From: Haloactinomyces albus | Lineage (GTDB): Bacteria; Actinomycetota; Actinomycetes; Mycobacteriales; Pseudonocardiaceae | Assembly (NCBI RefSeq): GCF_031458135.1 | Contig: NZ_JAVDXW010000001.1 | Location: 4,216,001 to 4,280,000, forward strand | Reading direction: 5' to 3' | Length of the DNA stretch: 64,000 nucleotides | Shown: piece by piece, positions 43,083 through 50,582 of the stretch | Numbering within the stretch: position 1 is the first letter of the stretch | Layout: each line of letters opens with the position of its first letter | Notes under the pieces: generated by a model | Told to the model about the DNA's origin: nothing | Seen by the model: only the letters and a program-made list of their open reading frames with translations | Databases searched by the model: none | Translations under genes and position numbers: made by a program

Positions 43083-44602
43083 ATACGCGGGTGCACGCCA
43101 CGGTCGAGCTCGCAGCCTGGCAGGACGGCGAGACCCGCCAGGTCTATGCACGCTACAAGAGTGAGCCCACTCAGCTGTTTTTCCTGGAAGACGGTGATGT
43201 CGAGCCGTATCGGCAGTGGTTGAAAGACCACGTCGAATGCTTCATGCCCGAGTGCGCCAACCGCGCGCTCATCCCGCGGCACGGCAACCATGGTCGTCGA
43301 GACCACTTCGGACACCACAGTGGAGCCGGCGGCCATGGAGACGAGTCACTGGCCCACGAGCAGGGCAAGCACGTGCTGCAACGCTGGCTGGAGCGCCAGG
43401 AAGCGGTACTGGAAACCCAGCTCGAGCGGTCGCTGGGTCGGCACGCGGTCATCGATGTCTACGCCTCGGACGGAGACTTCGAACTCGCCGTCGAGATGCA
43501 GTATTCGGCGCTGACGCCGAGCAAGTGGCGCCATCGCCACGAGGTGTATGGTCGGCATGGCATCATCGACGTGTGGGTGTGGGGCCACCGCGGTCCGCAG
43601 CTGCAGCTCGACCGCACGAGCACGGGCAAGCTGCGCCTGACCGGGGCACAGCGTGAGGTCGCCGCGACCGGTTACCCCCTGGTCTGGCTCAAGCCCGAGC
43701 GCGGTGAAGTCCTCACTGGCTGGGTGTACAAACACCTCGATGCGTATTCGCAGACGTATCAGCGTCGCCAGGACTGGCACGATGGCTACGACAACCACAA
43801 GGGTTTTCAAGTCCCACCCGGGGCCGAGGATGAGACCTGCTGGGTCACCCTCGATGCCCTGGATGACTGCGACCTCGACGAGTGGGGTCTGCTGACTCCG
43901 ACTCGCCGGCTGCTGCAGCAGCAGCACACCGAGTGGCAGCAGGTCACCGACGCCCGCCGTCAGCAGGACTGCTGGTGGGCCGAACGGGATCAGCAAGCTC
44001 GAGAGGCCATGGCCACCCCCGAGCTGCGTGAGCACGCTTGGCAGCGCGACCCGCGGCGCCAGTGGTTGCTCGACGAGTTCGGTCAGGTCCCGGCCGTGCT
44101 CGACGGCGACAACAGCACCACGGCGGGCGTGTGGGCCCATCCCCGACAGTGGCGAGCGATCTTGTATGTCGAGCACGTCCACCAGGTGCGTCCGGGCTAC
44201 CGCTTCGGAGTCCCAGAGTGCTACCGCACTCTCCGAGCTCACCACATCGTGCTGGACAACCCCGGCCCAGTGATCACCGAGTTTCTCGAGACGCTGGAGC
44301 AGGCCGGGCTGATTCGCGTGGTGCGCCAGCGCGGAAAGATCCTGGAGTGCTGGGTGCGGGGCCCGATTTCGGCAACCGCATCCCCGGAGCCTCGCGCCGA
44401 GGAGCCGACCGAGTCCACCGACGAGGCAGACTCACCGAGCGAGACACCCGACGAGAACGCCGAAGTCACCCAACCCCTTCCCAAGACCGCACCTCAGCGC
44501 GAGCCAGCTCCCGTGCCGACTTCACCATCCTCACCGGCCACCTCCCAACCAGCTCAGCCTCGGCGTCAACCGTGGTGGAAGCGTTTCTTCTGGCGTCGGT
44601 AG
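43079..44602 (+). CDS. CoiA-like predicted nuclease
   Basis: A 507-residue protein. The first 130 residues contain a Cys/His cluster (CFMPECANRAL, RHGNHGRRDHFGHHSG) that could bind zinc, then HEQGKHVLQRWL. Next comes VIDVYASDGDFELAVEMQYSAL near residue 140, which reads as the D...ExQ core of a PD-(D/E)XK restriction-like nuclease, as in competence protein CoiA. A helical middle and a low-complexity Pro/Thr/Ser/Glu tail with a basic end (QPWWKRFFWRR) follow. It is coupled to the helical protein upstream. DNA uptake is not the likely role in an actinomycete; a defence or mobile-element function fits as well. The core motif is seen, the function inferred. Confidence 0.6.
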   Translation: MNTRVHATVELAAWQDGETRQVYARYKSEPTQLFFLEDGDVEPYRQWLKDHVECFMPECANRALIPRHGNHGRRDHFGHHSGAGGHGDESLAHEQGKHVLQRWLERQEAVLETQLERSLGRHAVIDVYASDGDFELAVEMQYSALTPSKWRHRHEVYGRHGIIDVWVWGHRGPQLQLDRTSTGKLRLTGAQREVAATGYPLVWLKPERGEVLTGWVYKHLDAYSQTYQRRQDWHDGYDNHKGFQVPPGAEDETCWVTLDALDDCDLDEWGLLTPTRRLLQQQHTEWQQVTDARRQQDCWWAERDQQAREAMATPELREHAWQRDPRRQWLLDEFGQVPAVLDGDNSTTAGVWAHPRQWRAILYVEHVHQVRPGYRFGVPECYRTLRAHHIVLDNPGPVITEFLETLEQAGLIRVVRQRGKILECWVRGPISATASPEPRAEEPTESTDEADSPSETPDENAEVTQPLPKTAPQREPAPVPTSPSSPATSQPAQPRRQPWWKRFFWRR

Positions 44603-44789
44603 CTCATTTTCGTGATCAAAAGTGAAACGAGTCCCACCCGAGCGCAGCGATTTTGTCGGCAGCGTTTCGGCGGCCTTGCTGCGCCGAGGGTGCATGAGCT
44701 GGAGCGAGATGGCGGAGAGAGCCGAATTCGGTGGGGGGCTCGTAGGCTCTCGCGCCGGTGGTTGTCCGATAGGGACAGCGGAGGAGCAC

Positions 44790-45728
44790 ATGGGCGCCAT
44801 GACGGCGGTATTGCGCTGGGATGGGCAGGGCCGTGCGGTGTATCGAGCCAGCCATGCTCCTGAAAGGTTGGCAACGCGCGGGCAGCTACGGTCCGAGGGA
44901 TTGAGCACCGCCGGTCTGGAGCCAGCGGCGTGGCTGCATTACTCGCCGATGCACGGGATTTGCCCGTTGTACGAGCGGTCCGCGGCACGATCGGTTCGGC
45001 CGTTGACCGAGCGTCAGCGCGTCGCCTTGGCAGAAGGCCGACGCTGGGCACACTCTACGAACTGCGGCGACTGTGGCGTACTGATGGAGTGGCACCCGAC
45101 GTGGGGACGCGGGATCAGGCAGTGTGCGAGGACTGCGCAGGCAAACGGCTACAGGCGCGCCTGGTTGCTGAGGCGGCCGAGCATCAGCGGATACTCGCCG
45201 CGGATCGCGCGGAGGCGTCGACGTGGGCCCGGGGCGTGTGGCCGATCCCGAGATGGTGATCCTCGATAGCGAGACGACCGGCCTCGATGGGTACGCGGTC
45301 CAGATCGCCGTGCTGTCGGCCGCTGGAGGCGTGCTGCTGGACACGCTGCTGCATCCCCAAGAGTCGATCCCGGTCGAGGCCACGGTGATCCACGGCATCA
45401 CTGACGCCGACGTGGCCGACGCTCCGGTGTTCACCGCGATCGTGGATCGGCTCGCGACCGTTCTGCGTAACAAACGAGTCGTGGTCTACAACGCCGCGTT
45501 CGACGCGGCGGTCCTGCGACGCGAATTGGAGCGCTATGCCGAGTGGTGGGGAGACTGGCACCCGTACTGGGGTAAAACTACACCTGGCAACCCCTCAACG
45601 GCGGGCACAACGCTCTCAGCGGCTGCCGGGCTATGCTGCAGCGCCTGCACGAGATGGCAGACTCGGGCACGGGTTCCCAGGAGCGCGAGAAGGTGATGTC
45701 GTCGAACGCCGGCGATGAGGGGCCTTGA
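44790..45728 (+). pseudogene. Decayed RRQRL-type zinc-binding / 3'-5' exonuclease gene
   Basis: Reading three frames in turn restores one protein. Frame 1 from ATG 44790 (GGAGGAG before it) gives RWDGQGRAVYRASHAPERLATRGQLR-type N-terminus and NCGDCG, as in actinobacterial RRQRL-motif zinc proteins. Near 45105-45115 the frame shifts to give VCEDCAGKRLQARLVAEAA and STWARGV. Near 45238 it shifts to VADPEMVILDSETTGLDG...VVVYNAAFDAAVLRRELE, a DEDD exonuclease. Near 45575 it shifts once more to YTWQPLNGGHNALSGC...RLHEMADSG and stops at 45726-45728. A segment is also missing between RRELE and RYAEWWGDW, where the family has about 20-30 more residues. Three frameshifts and a deletion mean the gene is dead. 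Confidence 0.7.
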
Positions 45729-45753
45729 CCGCACCTGCCTTCCGGTGTGGAGA

Positions 45754-46065
45754 TCAGTGGGCACGTGTTGTGGTGGGGTAGTGCCAGGTGTTGCCGGTGC
45801 CTTGGTACTGCTCGACGGGGATGGGGTGACGTCCGGATGGGAGGTGGTCGCGGCACAGGGTCCCGTGCAGGTGGTCGATCTCGTGGGCGAAGTCGGCCGA
45901 GCCGGGCTCGTCGCCGCTTTCCACTTTGGACACATATGAGCGGCTGTAGCGCATCAGCATTGCCAGCGCGGTGCGAGAGAGACCGCGGACTTCGCGCCAG
46001 CGCCGGAACTCGGCGACGAACGCGCCGCCTTCGGTGGGGTCGTCGGTGTCGCTGTGCTCGCTCAT
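45754..46065 (-). CDS. XRE-family helix-turn-helix protein (short)
   Basis: A 103-residue protein. Residues 15-70 form an XRE DNA-binding domain (FVAEFRRWREVRGLSRTALA, then MRYSRSYVSKVESGDEPG). The tail has no known effector domain. ATG 46065 has AAGG before it; an in-frame GTG at 46080 is possible. It stands just after the 3' end of the decayed exonuclease gene on the opposite strand. DNA target unknown. Confidence 0.7.
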   Translation of the reverse strand: MSEHSDTDDPTEGGAFVAEFRRWREVRGLSRTALAMLMRYSRSYVSKVESGDEPGSADFAHEIDHLHGTLCRDHLPSGRHPIPVEQYQGTGNTWHYPTTTRAH

Positions 46066-46383
46066 CGTCGCCTTGTCCACCGTGCGTGTGCGTGAGTACG
46101 CCGTGCATTGTCGCTCACTCTATCTGCACACCCGGGCGGCACGATCTGCTTGGCGTTGTTGATGACCACTATACCCAGGAGTCGTTCATGTCTACCGTCG
46201 TACCCCGTTTTCCGGCCTGCCACGTGCTGCAGAAAACTGGAACCACATCCCGCCTTGGTAGAGCCATGGCGGTCTCGTCGGGACCATACGGAGGTCGTGG
46301 TCCAGGGTTGCCGGTGTGCTTTGGCGCACGCATCTCGTGTTCGGGCATGATGGGCCGTGAGCACCGCGCGGCGCTCGACCATA
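46066..46383. other. Noncoding stretch between XRE gene and DUF397 terminator
   Basis: About 320 bases without a convincing gene. Short frames here have no coding character. The 5' part should hold the promoter of the short XRE gene (leftward), but I cannot point to a clear -10/-35 pair. Base composition is slightly less GC-rich than the coding DNA around it. Confidence 0.4.
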
Positions 46384-46424
46384 ACGATGCCGCCCGGCCA
46401 CGTGGTCTGGCCGGGCGGCATCGT
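46384..46424. terminator. Terminator after the XRE/DUF397 operon
   Basis: ACGATGCCGCCCGGCCA pairs perfectly with TGGCCGGGCGGCATCGT (17 bases) across a 7-base loop. It lies 25 bases beyond the stop of the DUF397 gene, in the right place to end the leftward operon. Confidence 0.8.
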
Positions 46425-46448
46425 CGTTGGTGCGGTATCACGTCAGCG

Positions 46449-46652
46449 TCAGCTGAACCGTCCTTGCTTGACCGCCTGGACGAACGCGCGACCGTGGCTG
46501 GCTGACACGGCCAGTACTGGCGAGTCGGTCAGTTTGGAGTCGCGCAGGCCGACGGCGTCGTGTGTCTGTGCGATCTCCACGCAGGAGCCTTGGTGGTCGC
46601 TGTAGCTGGACTTGCAAAACGTTGCTTCCCGCAACTGGTCGTGCCTGTTCAC
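46449..46652 (-). CDS. DUF397 protein
   Basis: A 67-residue DUF397 protein: FCKSSYSDHQGSCVEIA (residues 12-28), then VGLRDSKLTDSPVLAVS and an aromatic-basic end. GTG 46652 overlaps the stop of the XRE gene (GTGA). Small DUF397 proteins are usually paired with an XRE regulator in actinomycetes, as at the whiJ loci of Streptomyces, where the pair controls development or antibiotic synthesis. The partner role is known of the family, not shown here. Confidence 0.85.
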   Translation of the reverse strand: MNRHDQLREATFCKSSYSDHQGSCVEIAQTHDAVGLRDSKLTDSPVLAVSASHGRAFVQAVKQGRFS

Positions 46653-47512
46653 GGGTTCATCTCCTTTGCTGCTGTGGACAGGTGTGTCTGTGAGTCTTTC
46701 GTGTCCTGGGCGAGGTCTTGCAGCTGGGTCATGGCTCGTTTGTAGGCTTCGACCTCGGCAGGGTCTTCGTAGTAGTGCCCGCCGACGAGCTGGTCCACGG
46801 CCACGATGCCGGGATCGCCCATCTCGGGTGGGAACTTCATGATGTTGAAGGACCCGGTTTGCCCGAGGTGTGCTCCTGCTTCGAAGGGCAGGACCTGAAT
46901 GTTGATGCGAGGGTGCTGGGCCATCTCGTGCAGGTGCCAGAGCTGAGCGGCCATCACCGCACGGCTGCCTCGGACACGGTGCAGCACGCCTTCGTCGAGC
47001 ACGGCCCAGATCCGCACGGGGTCGTCATCGCGGTGCAGGATCTGTTGACGTCCGATGCGCAGTTCGACGCGTTGGCGCACCTCCTCTTCGGACAGTTCCG
47101 GATCGGCGCGGATGGTGGCTTCAGCGTAGTCCGAGGTTTGCAACAGGCCGGGAACGAGCAACGCGTCGAAGGAGGTCAGCTCGGCCGCACCAGCTTCCAG
47201 CCCGAGGTAGAGATCGAACCACTTCGGGACGGCTTTGCTCAGGGCTTTCCACCAGTTGTCCTTCTTGCGGGCGCCGGCCAGTAGTTGGCGGAAGAAGTCG
47301 ATGCGTTCGGGGACACCGTAGAGGGTCAGCAGCAGCTCCAGGTCGGAAGCGCTGGGCAGGTTCGCTGCTTTCTCGATGTTGACAATCGCCTGTTGGCTGC
47401 GACCGATCCGGTTGGCCGCGTCCTGCTGGCGGCAACCAGCCTCAGTGCGAAGCCGTTTGAGGTGCAGGGCGATCCACCGCTTCAACACGGCGGGGCTCGA
47501 GGATGCGACCAC
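46649..47512 (-). CDS. XRE-family regulator with DUF5753 effector domain
   Basis: A 287-residue regulator. The helix-turn-helix (LHLKRLRTEAGCRQQDAANR through SQQAIVNIEKAAN) covers residues 15-60. The C-terminal DUF5753 domain shows LVPGLLQTSDYAEATIR near 120, RQQILHRDDDPVRIWAVLDEG near 155 and VLPFEAGAHLGQTGSFNIM near 215. GTG 47512 has AGGAG 5 bases upstream. It leads the operon with DUF397 and is divergent from the small-gene run that precedes the nucleoside-like operon, so it may control that run. Direct repeats that could be its site lie at 47598-47621. Confidence 0.87.
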   Translation of the reverse strand: MVASSSPAVLKRWIALHLKRLRTEAGCRQQDAANRIGRSQQAIVNIEKAANLPSASDLELLLTLYGVPERIDFFRQLLAGARKKDNWWKALSKAVPKWFDLYLGLEAGAAELTSFDALLVPGLLQTSDYAEATIRADPELSEEEVRQRVELRIGRQQILHRDDDPVRIWAVLDEGVLHRVRGSRAVMAAQLWHLHEMAQHPRINIQVLPFEAGAHLGQTGSFNIMKFPPEMGDPGIVAVDQLVGGHYYEDPAEVEAYKRAMTQLQDLAQDTKDSQTHLSTAAKEMNP

Positions 47513-47589
47513 AGGTCTCCTCCCATTGTTGATGGTGCTACTCGGGGCTGCCACCCACAGTCTCACTCGAATGGAGCACTCACTCCGGG

Positions 47590-47621
47590 TTGATTTTCTT
47601 GTATCAATCTACTTGTATCAA
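47590..47621. promoter_or_regulatory. Direct repeats, candidate XRE operator
   Basis: CTTGTATCAA occurs at 47598-47607 and again at 47612-47621, 14 bases apart. The first copy also pairs with TTGAT at 47590 (TTGAT...ATCAA). The region is AT-rich against its surroundings and lies 80-110 bases upstream of the XRE gene start, in the divergent gap. It probably holds the XRE promoter and operator. Confidence 0.55.
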
Positions 47622-47729
47622 GGTATGGCTGCGTTCACAGTGTTGATCACGAATGTAGCTGCCAGACAGCAGAGGCCCTGGCGTGCCCCGACCGCCTACG
47701 GAAGCTCACTGTCTGGTTTTCAGTCCCCT

Positions 47730-47768
47730 GGCGGGCCGGGGCAGACCCCCGACCTGGCCCGGCCCGCC
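47730..47768. other. Strong GC-rich hairpin in the leader of the 47804 gene
   Basis: GGCGGGCCGGG pairs with CCCGGCCCGCC (11 bases) across a 17-base loop, ending 35 bases before the ATG at 47804. It could be an attenuator or terminator in the leader, or an mRNA fold; no T-run follows. Confidence 0.4.
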
Positions 47769-47803
47769 GGGTACCACGTAGCAACCATGGATCGAGAAGT
47801 CTG

Positions 47804-48223
47804 ATGAGCACGGACAGCCTGACCGCCGCGCGCCCGTTCGTGGTCGCGCTCTGGGTTGGGGGAGCCGAGGTCACGCGTGTGGAGGTCAGTGATCTCCACA
47901 CTGCTTACAGCACGCTGGCCGAGCTGCTCGAGCAGTCCCCGGGCGAGGCTTCGGGAGCCTGGGCAGTGGCTTCTGGATGGCCGGAGGCGATTTCCCTGGT
48001 GGTTCGCTTCCGGCCCGGCGTGGTGGGTGAACGCCAGCGGGTTGCTCACATCATCACTCTGGCTCCGGGGCAGTGGCACACCTGGGCTTTGACGACCTTG
48101 TGCGGAAGGTCGCTGCTCGTGGGCGAGGTGGAGTTCCTTCAGCCCGGTCAGGGGATGCCGTGCATGCCGTGTTTCCTGCGGTCGCGCCCCTTCGACGAGC
48201 AGTTAGGAGTGGCACGAGCATGA
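47804..48223 (+). CDS. Hypothetical protein with C-terminal CxxC-type motif
   Basis: A 139-residue soluble protein of unknown function. Its second half, LTTLCGRSLLVGEVEFLQPGQGMPCMPCFL, contains three cysteines (TLCG, MPCMPC) spaced like a small zinc site. The stop overlaps the next gene (ATGA). Proteins of this look are common in actinobacterial accessory regions beside XRE/DUF397 genes. I do not know a function. Confidence 0.6.
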   Translation: MSTDSLTAARPFVVALWVGGAEVTRVEVSDLHTAYSTLAELLEQSPGEASGAWAVASGWPEAISLVVRFRPGVVGERQRVAHIITLAPGQWHTWALTTLCGRSLLVGEVEFLQPGQGMPCMPCFLRSRPFDEQLGVARA

Positions 48224-48549
48224 GCGAGCCACGCGAAAACTACCCCATCGGTGCGCTCGGCGAACGACGCCAGCCGGGTGCCCACATGTATTCAGGGTTG
48301 TCGTGGACGGGTGATCTGAACTCGGCGTCGGTGACCGCTGCCGAAGACTGGGACCAGTCCAGTGATTGGCTCCAGCGTCCGGAGCCACCTGACGTCCGGG
48401 CTCGACCAAGCCGCAAAGCGGGAGCAACCGAGGGCTTCACGATCCAGGCCCGTCAGGACTTGACGGTGCTGCACGAGCTACAAAAGCGCCTGGCGGCGCA
48501 GATCAGCCCATCCGACGAGCACAGCTCTGGTGACCACCGGGCGCAGTGA
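48220..48549 (+). CDS. Hypothetical small protein
   Basis: A 109-residue polar protein, likely disordered in the middle (QRPEPPDVRARPSRKAG) with a helical C-terminus (LTVLHELQKRLAAQIS). ATG 48220 overlaps the stop of the gene before. No motif recognised. It ends 31 bases before the next start. Confidence 0.5.
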   Translation: MSEPRENYPIGALGERRQPGAHMYSGLSWTGDLNSASVTAAEDWDQSSDWLQRPEPPDVRARPSRKAGATEGFTIQARQDLTVLHELQKRLAAQISPSDEHSSGDHRAQ

Positions 48550-48580
48550 GCTTGTCATCGCGAAGGGACGTGAGAGTGAA

Positions 48581-48925
48581 ATGGCTGCCCCCGTTTCCGA
48601 GGCCGAGGCGCCGTTGTTGGCGTTGACCTATAGTCAGCGCCCGGAACGCCCCGCGCAGCTACCACCTGTCGAGGACCATGCCTTCCTGCTGCTGGTCAAG
48701 GAAGCCCATCCCGACTTGGAACACGCCAGTCAGCAACACCGCAAGCGTGGCGAGGTGGTGCACGTCTTCCGCGATCGTGTCAGCAGCGAGTTCACCGTGT
48801 TGTATCAGCGCGCCAACGGCCGCCACACCGTCAAAGAGAGCGGTTATCCCTGGTTGGATCGACTCAACCAGCTCGCGGGCATGTGGCAGGCCACCCAGGT
48901 ACCGCAGCGGGGTGGTGCACGATGA
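48581..48925 (+). CDS. Hypothetical small protein
   Basis: A 114-residue protein (MAAPVSEAEAPLLALTYSQR...). FLLLVKEAHPDLEHASQQHRKRGEVVHVFRD and EFTVLYQRANGRHTVKE suggest a small alpha+beta fold. ATG 48581 is chosen; the frame is open back to 48530. Its stop overlaps the next start (ATGA). Function unknown. Confidence 0.5.
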   Translation: MAAPVSEAEAPLLALTYSQRPERPAQLPPVEDHAFLLLVKEAHPDLEHASQQHRKRGEVVHVFRDRVSSEFTVLYQRANGRHTVKESGYPWLDRLNQLAGMWQATQVPQRGGAR

Positions 48926-49272
48926 TCCCGACCTTGGACTTCGCCGCGCTGGATACCGTGCCACTGCGCTCGGCGGTGACAGTGCCAGGCTTGGAACATC
49001 CGTCATTGCTGGCCGTACTGACTGCCGCGATGCCAGGTGTACAACACTCCCGGAAATCACTGCGCACCGAAGTGGATGAGCACACGCTGATCGACCTGCT
49101 GACGGGTTCCGCGGTGCGGGTGCTCATCTCCTGGGACCGGCAGCTGGGTCGCACCCGCACCAGCATCGCCGAGATCGGCCCCCGCCCCCTGTGGGACGAA
49201 GTGGTCGCCTACCTCGGCGAGTGGGAGCGGCACAGCCGCACCATTCCCGAGCACTGGGGCGAGCAAGGATGA
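48922..49272 (+). CDS. Hypothetical small protein
   Basis: A 116-residue protein (MIPTLDFAALDTVPLRSAVT...). It has a possible alpha+beta fold with a central DEHTLIDLLTGSAVRVLISWD and an end rich in Trp, Glu and His. ATG 48922 overlaps the gene before and its stop overlaps the next start, so the four small genes form one coupled series. No known family recognised. Confidence 0.5.
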   Translation: MIPTLDFAALDTVPLRSAVTVPGLEHPSLLAVLTAAMPGVQHSRKSLRTEVDEHTLIDLLTGSAVRVLISWDRQLGRTRTSIAEIGPRPLWDEVVAYLGEWERHSRTIPEHWGEQG

Positions 49273-49474
49273 CGGTGGCGCAGGTCGCCGGACTCGTCGG
49301 TCTCGCGAGTATGACCAGCATGTTGATCGGGGTCTGCTGTGGGGCCGCCAACGGGACACACGTCGCCAGCCGTACTTCGCAGCAGTGGTCGAGACCCGCG
49401 CGCAGCGCCGGTGGCGCAAGACCTACGAAAGCGACCGCGACCCGGAGACCACTGAGGTCATCCGGGCGCAGTGA
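49269..49474 (+). pseudogene. Small membrane protein with a frameshift
   Basis: ATG 49269 overlaps the previous stop and begins VAQVAGLVGLASMTSMLIGV, a single membrane helix. In that frame the downstream residues become a meaningless Ser/Arg-rich string and run past 49573 into the epimerase gene. In another frame, from about 49340, the sequence reads GRQRDTRRQPYFAAVVETRA and QRRWRKTYESDRDPETTEV, and stops at 49472-49474, 98 bases before the next gene. This looks like the proper cytoplasmic tail. So a one-base loss (or two-base gain) near 49335-49345 has split the gene. Confidence 0.5.
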
Positions 49475-49572
49475 GCAAACCATCTCCCGAACCCCAGCCT
49501 CGATCCGAGCTTCCCTGCCCTCCAGGAATGCCCGGACCGGGGAGTCTCGCCGTGCAAGGAGGAGGAAGTCAC

Positions 49573-50553
49573 GTGTCAAAGCTGCGTCGTGCGGTGGTTA
49601 CCGGTGCCGCAGGGTTCATCGGTGGGCATCTCGTTAAGCGGCTGGTGGATGCCGGTGTGCTCGTGATCGGTGTCGATCGGCGCGATCCCAAGCACGACAC
49701 GCTGGCCGCCGCCAACCTGACGGAGGCGTTGCAGTCTCCCAACTTCGTTTTCGTGCCCGCCGATCTCGTCGACTGCTCGGTGGAGTCGTTGCTGCTCGAC
49801 GCCGACGTGGTGTTCCACCTTGCTGGTATTCCCGGGGTTCGCCCCTCGTGGGGTGAGCGGTTCAGTGAGTACGCCGAGTGCAACATCGTGGTCACCCAGC
49901 GGATCATGGAGGCAGCCGTGCGCTTGGGCGTTCCGCGAGTGGTGGTTGCTTCCTCGTCGAGCGTCTACGGCCGCACTGGGGGAGCTCCGTCGGCTGAGAC
50001 CGCGGCCACAGCGCCCATGTCTCCGTATGGGGTGAGCAAGCTGGCTGCCGAGTCGCTGTGCTTGGCTCACGCCGACCGGGCTGATTCGCGGACGAGCGTG
50101 GCCGCACTGCGCTATTTCACCGTGTACGGGCCGCGGCAGCGCGCTGACATGCTCATCGGCCGAGTGCTGGAGGCCGCCTTGGGTGGCCCGCCGGTGCGGG
50201 TGTACGGAGCGGGTGGTCAACGCCGCGACTTCACCTTCATCACCGACGCGGTCGAGGCCACGATCGCCGCGGCCACGGCCACCGACGACACCGGTGTGTT
50301 CAACATCGGAGCTGGTCAGGCGAGCAGTGTCACCGATGTCGTCCGGATCGCCGAGGAACTGACCGGCACCCGTATTCCCACCAGCCCTGTCGCGGCGCGC
50401 GACGGTGATGTGCCCGCCACGCTCGCTGATCACAGTCGGGCCCGCGAGGTCTTGGGGTGGGGTCCCCAAGTCGATCTGGCGGGCGGCATGAGGCGGCACT
50501 GGCAGTGGCTGACCGCCGACAAGTCGCCCGTGTCGGAAGCGTCGGCTTCCTGA
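49573..50553 (+). CDS. NAD-dependent NDP-sugar epimerase/dehydratase (extended SDR)
   Basis: A 326-residue extended SDR. VTGAAGFIGGHLVKRLVDAG (residues 9-28) binds NAD, HLAGIPGVRPSW near 85 binds substrate, and the active site is VASSSSVYGRTG with YGVSKLAAES near 155. GAGGQRRDFTFITDAVEAT near 215 is typical of UDP-hexose or UDP-uronate epimerases. GTG 49573 with AAGGAGGAGG upstream is chosen. It opens the ten-gene operon that ends with UDP-glucose dehydrogenase, so UDP-glucuronate is a reasonable substrate; the exact specificity cannot be read from sequence. Confidence 0.82.
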   Translation: MSKLRRAVVTGAAGFIGGHLVKRLVDAGVLVIGVDRRDPKHDTLAAANLTEALQSPNFVFVPADLVDCSVESLLLDADVVFHLAGIPGVRPSWGERFSEYAECNIVVTQRIMEAAVRLGVPRVVVASSSSVYGRTGGAPSAETAATAPMSPYGVSKLAAESLCLAHADRADSRTSVAALRYFTVYGPRQRADMLIGRVLEAALGGPPVRVYGAGGQRRDFTFITDAVEATIAAATATDDTGVFNIGAGQASSVTDVVRIAEELTGTRIPTSPVAARDGDVPATLADHSRAREVLGWGPQVDLAGGMRRHWQWLTADKSPVSEASAS

Positions 50554-50582
50554 ACGCCGCTACGACGAAAGGACTTGCGTCG

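Noticed and set aside
45228-45240. Programmed frameshift in the exonuclease gene
   Set aside because: No slippery heptamer or stimulatory hairpin is evident, and two more frameshifts and a deletion occur in the same gene, which points to decay.
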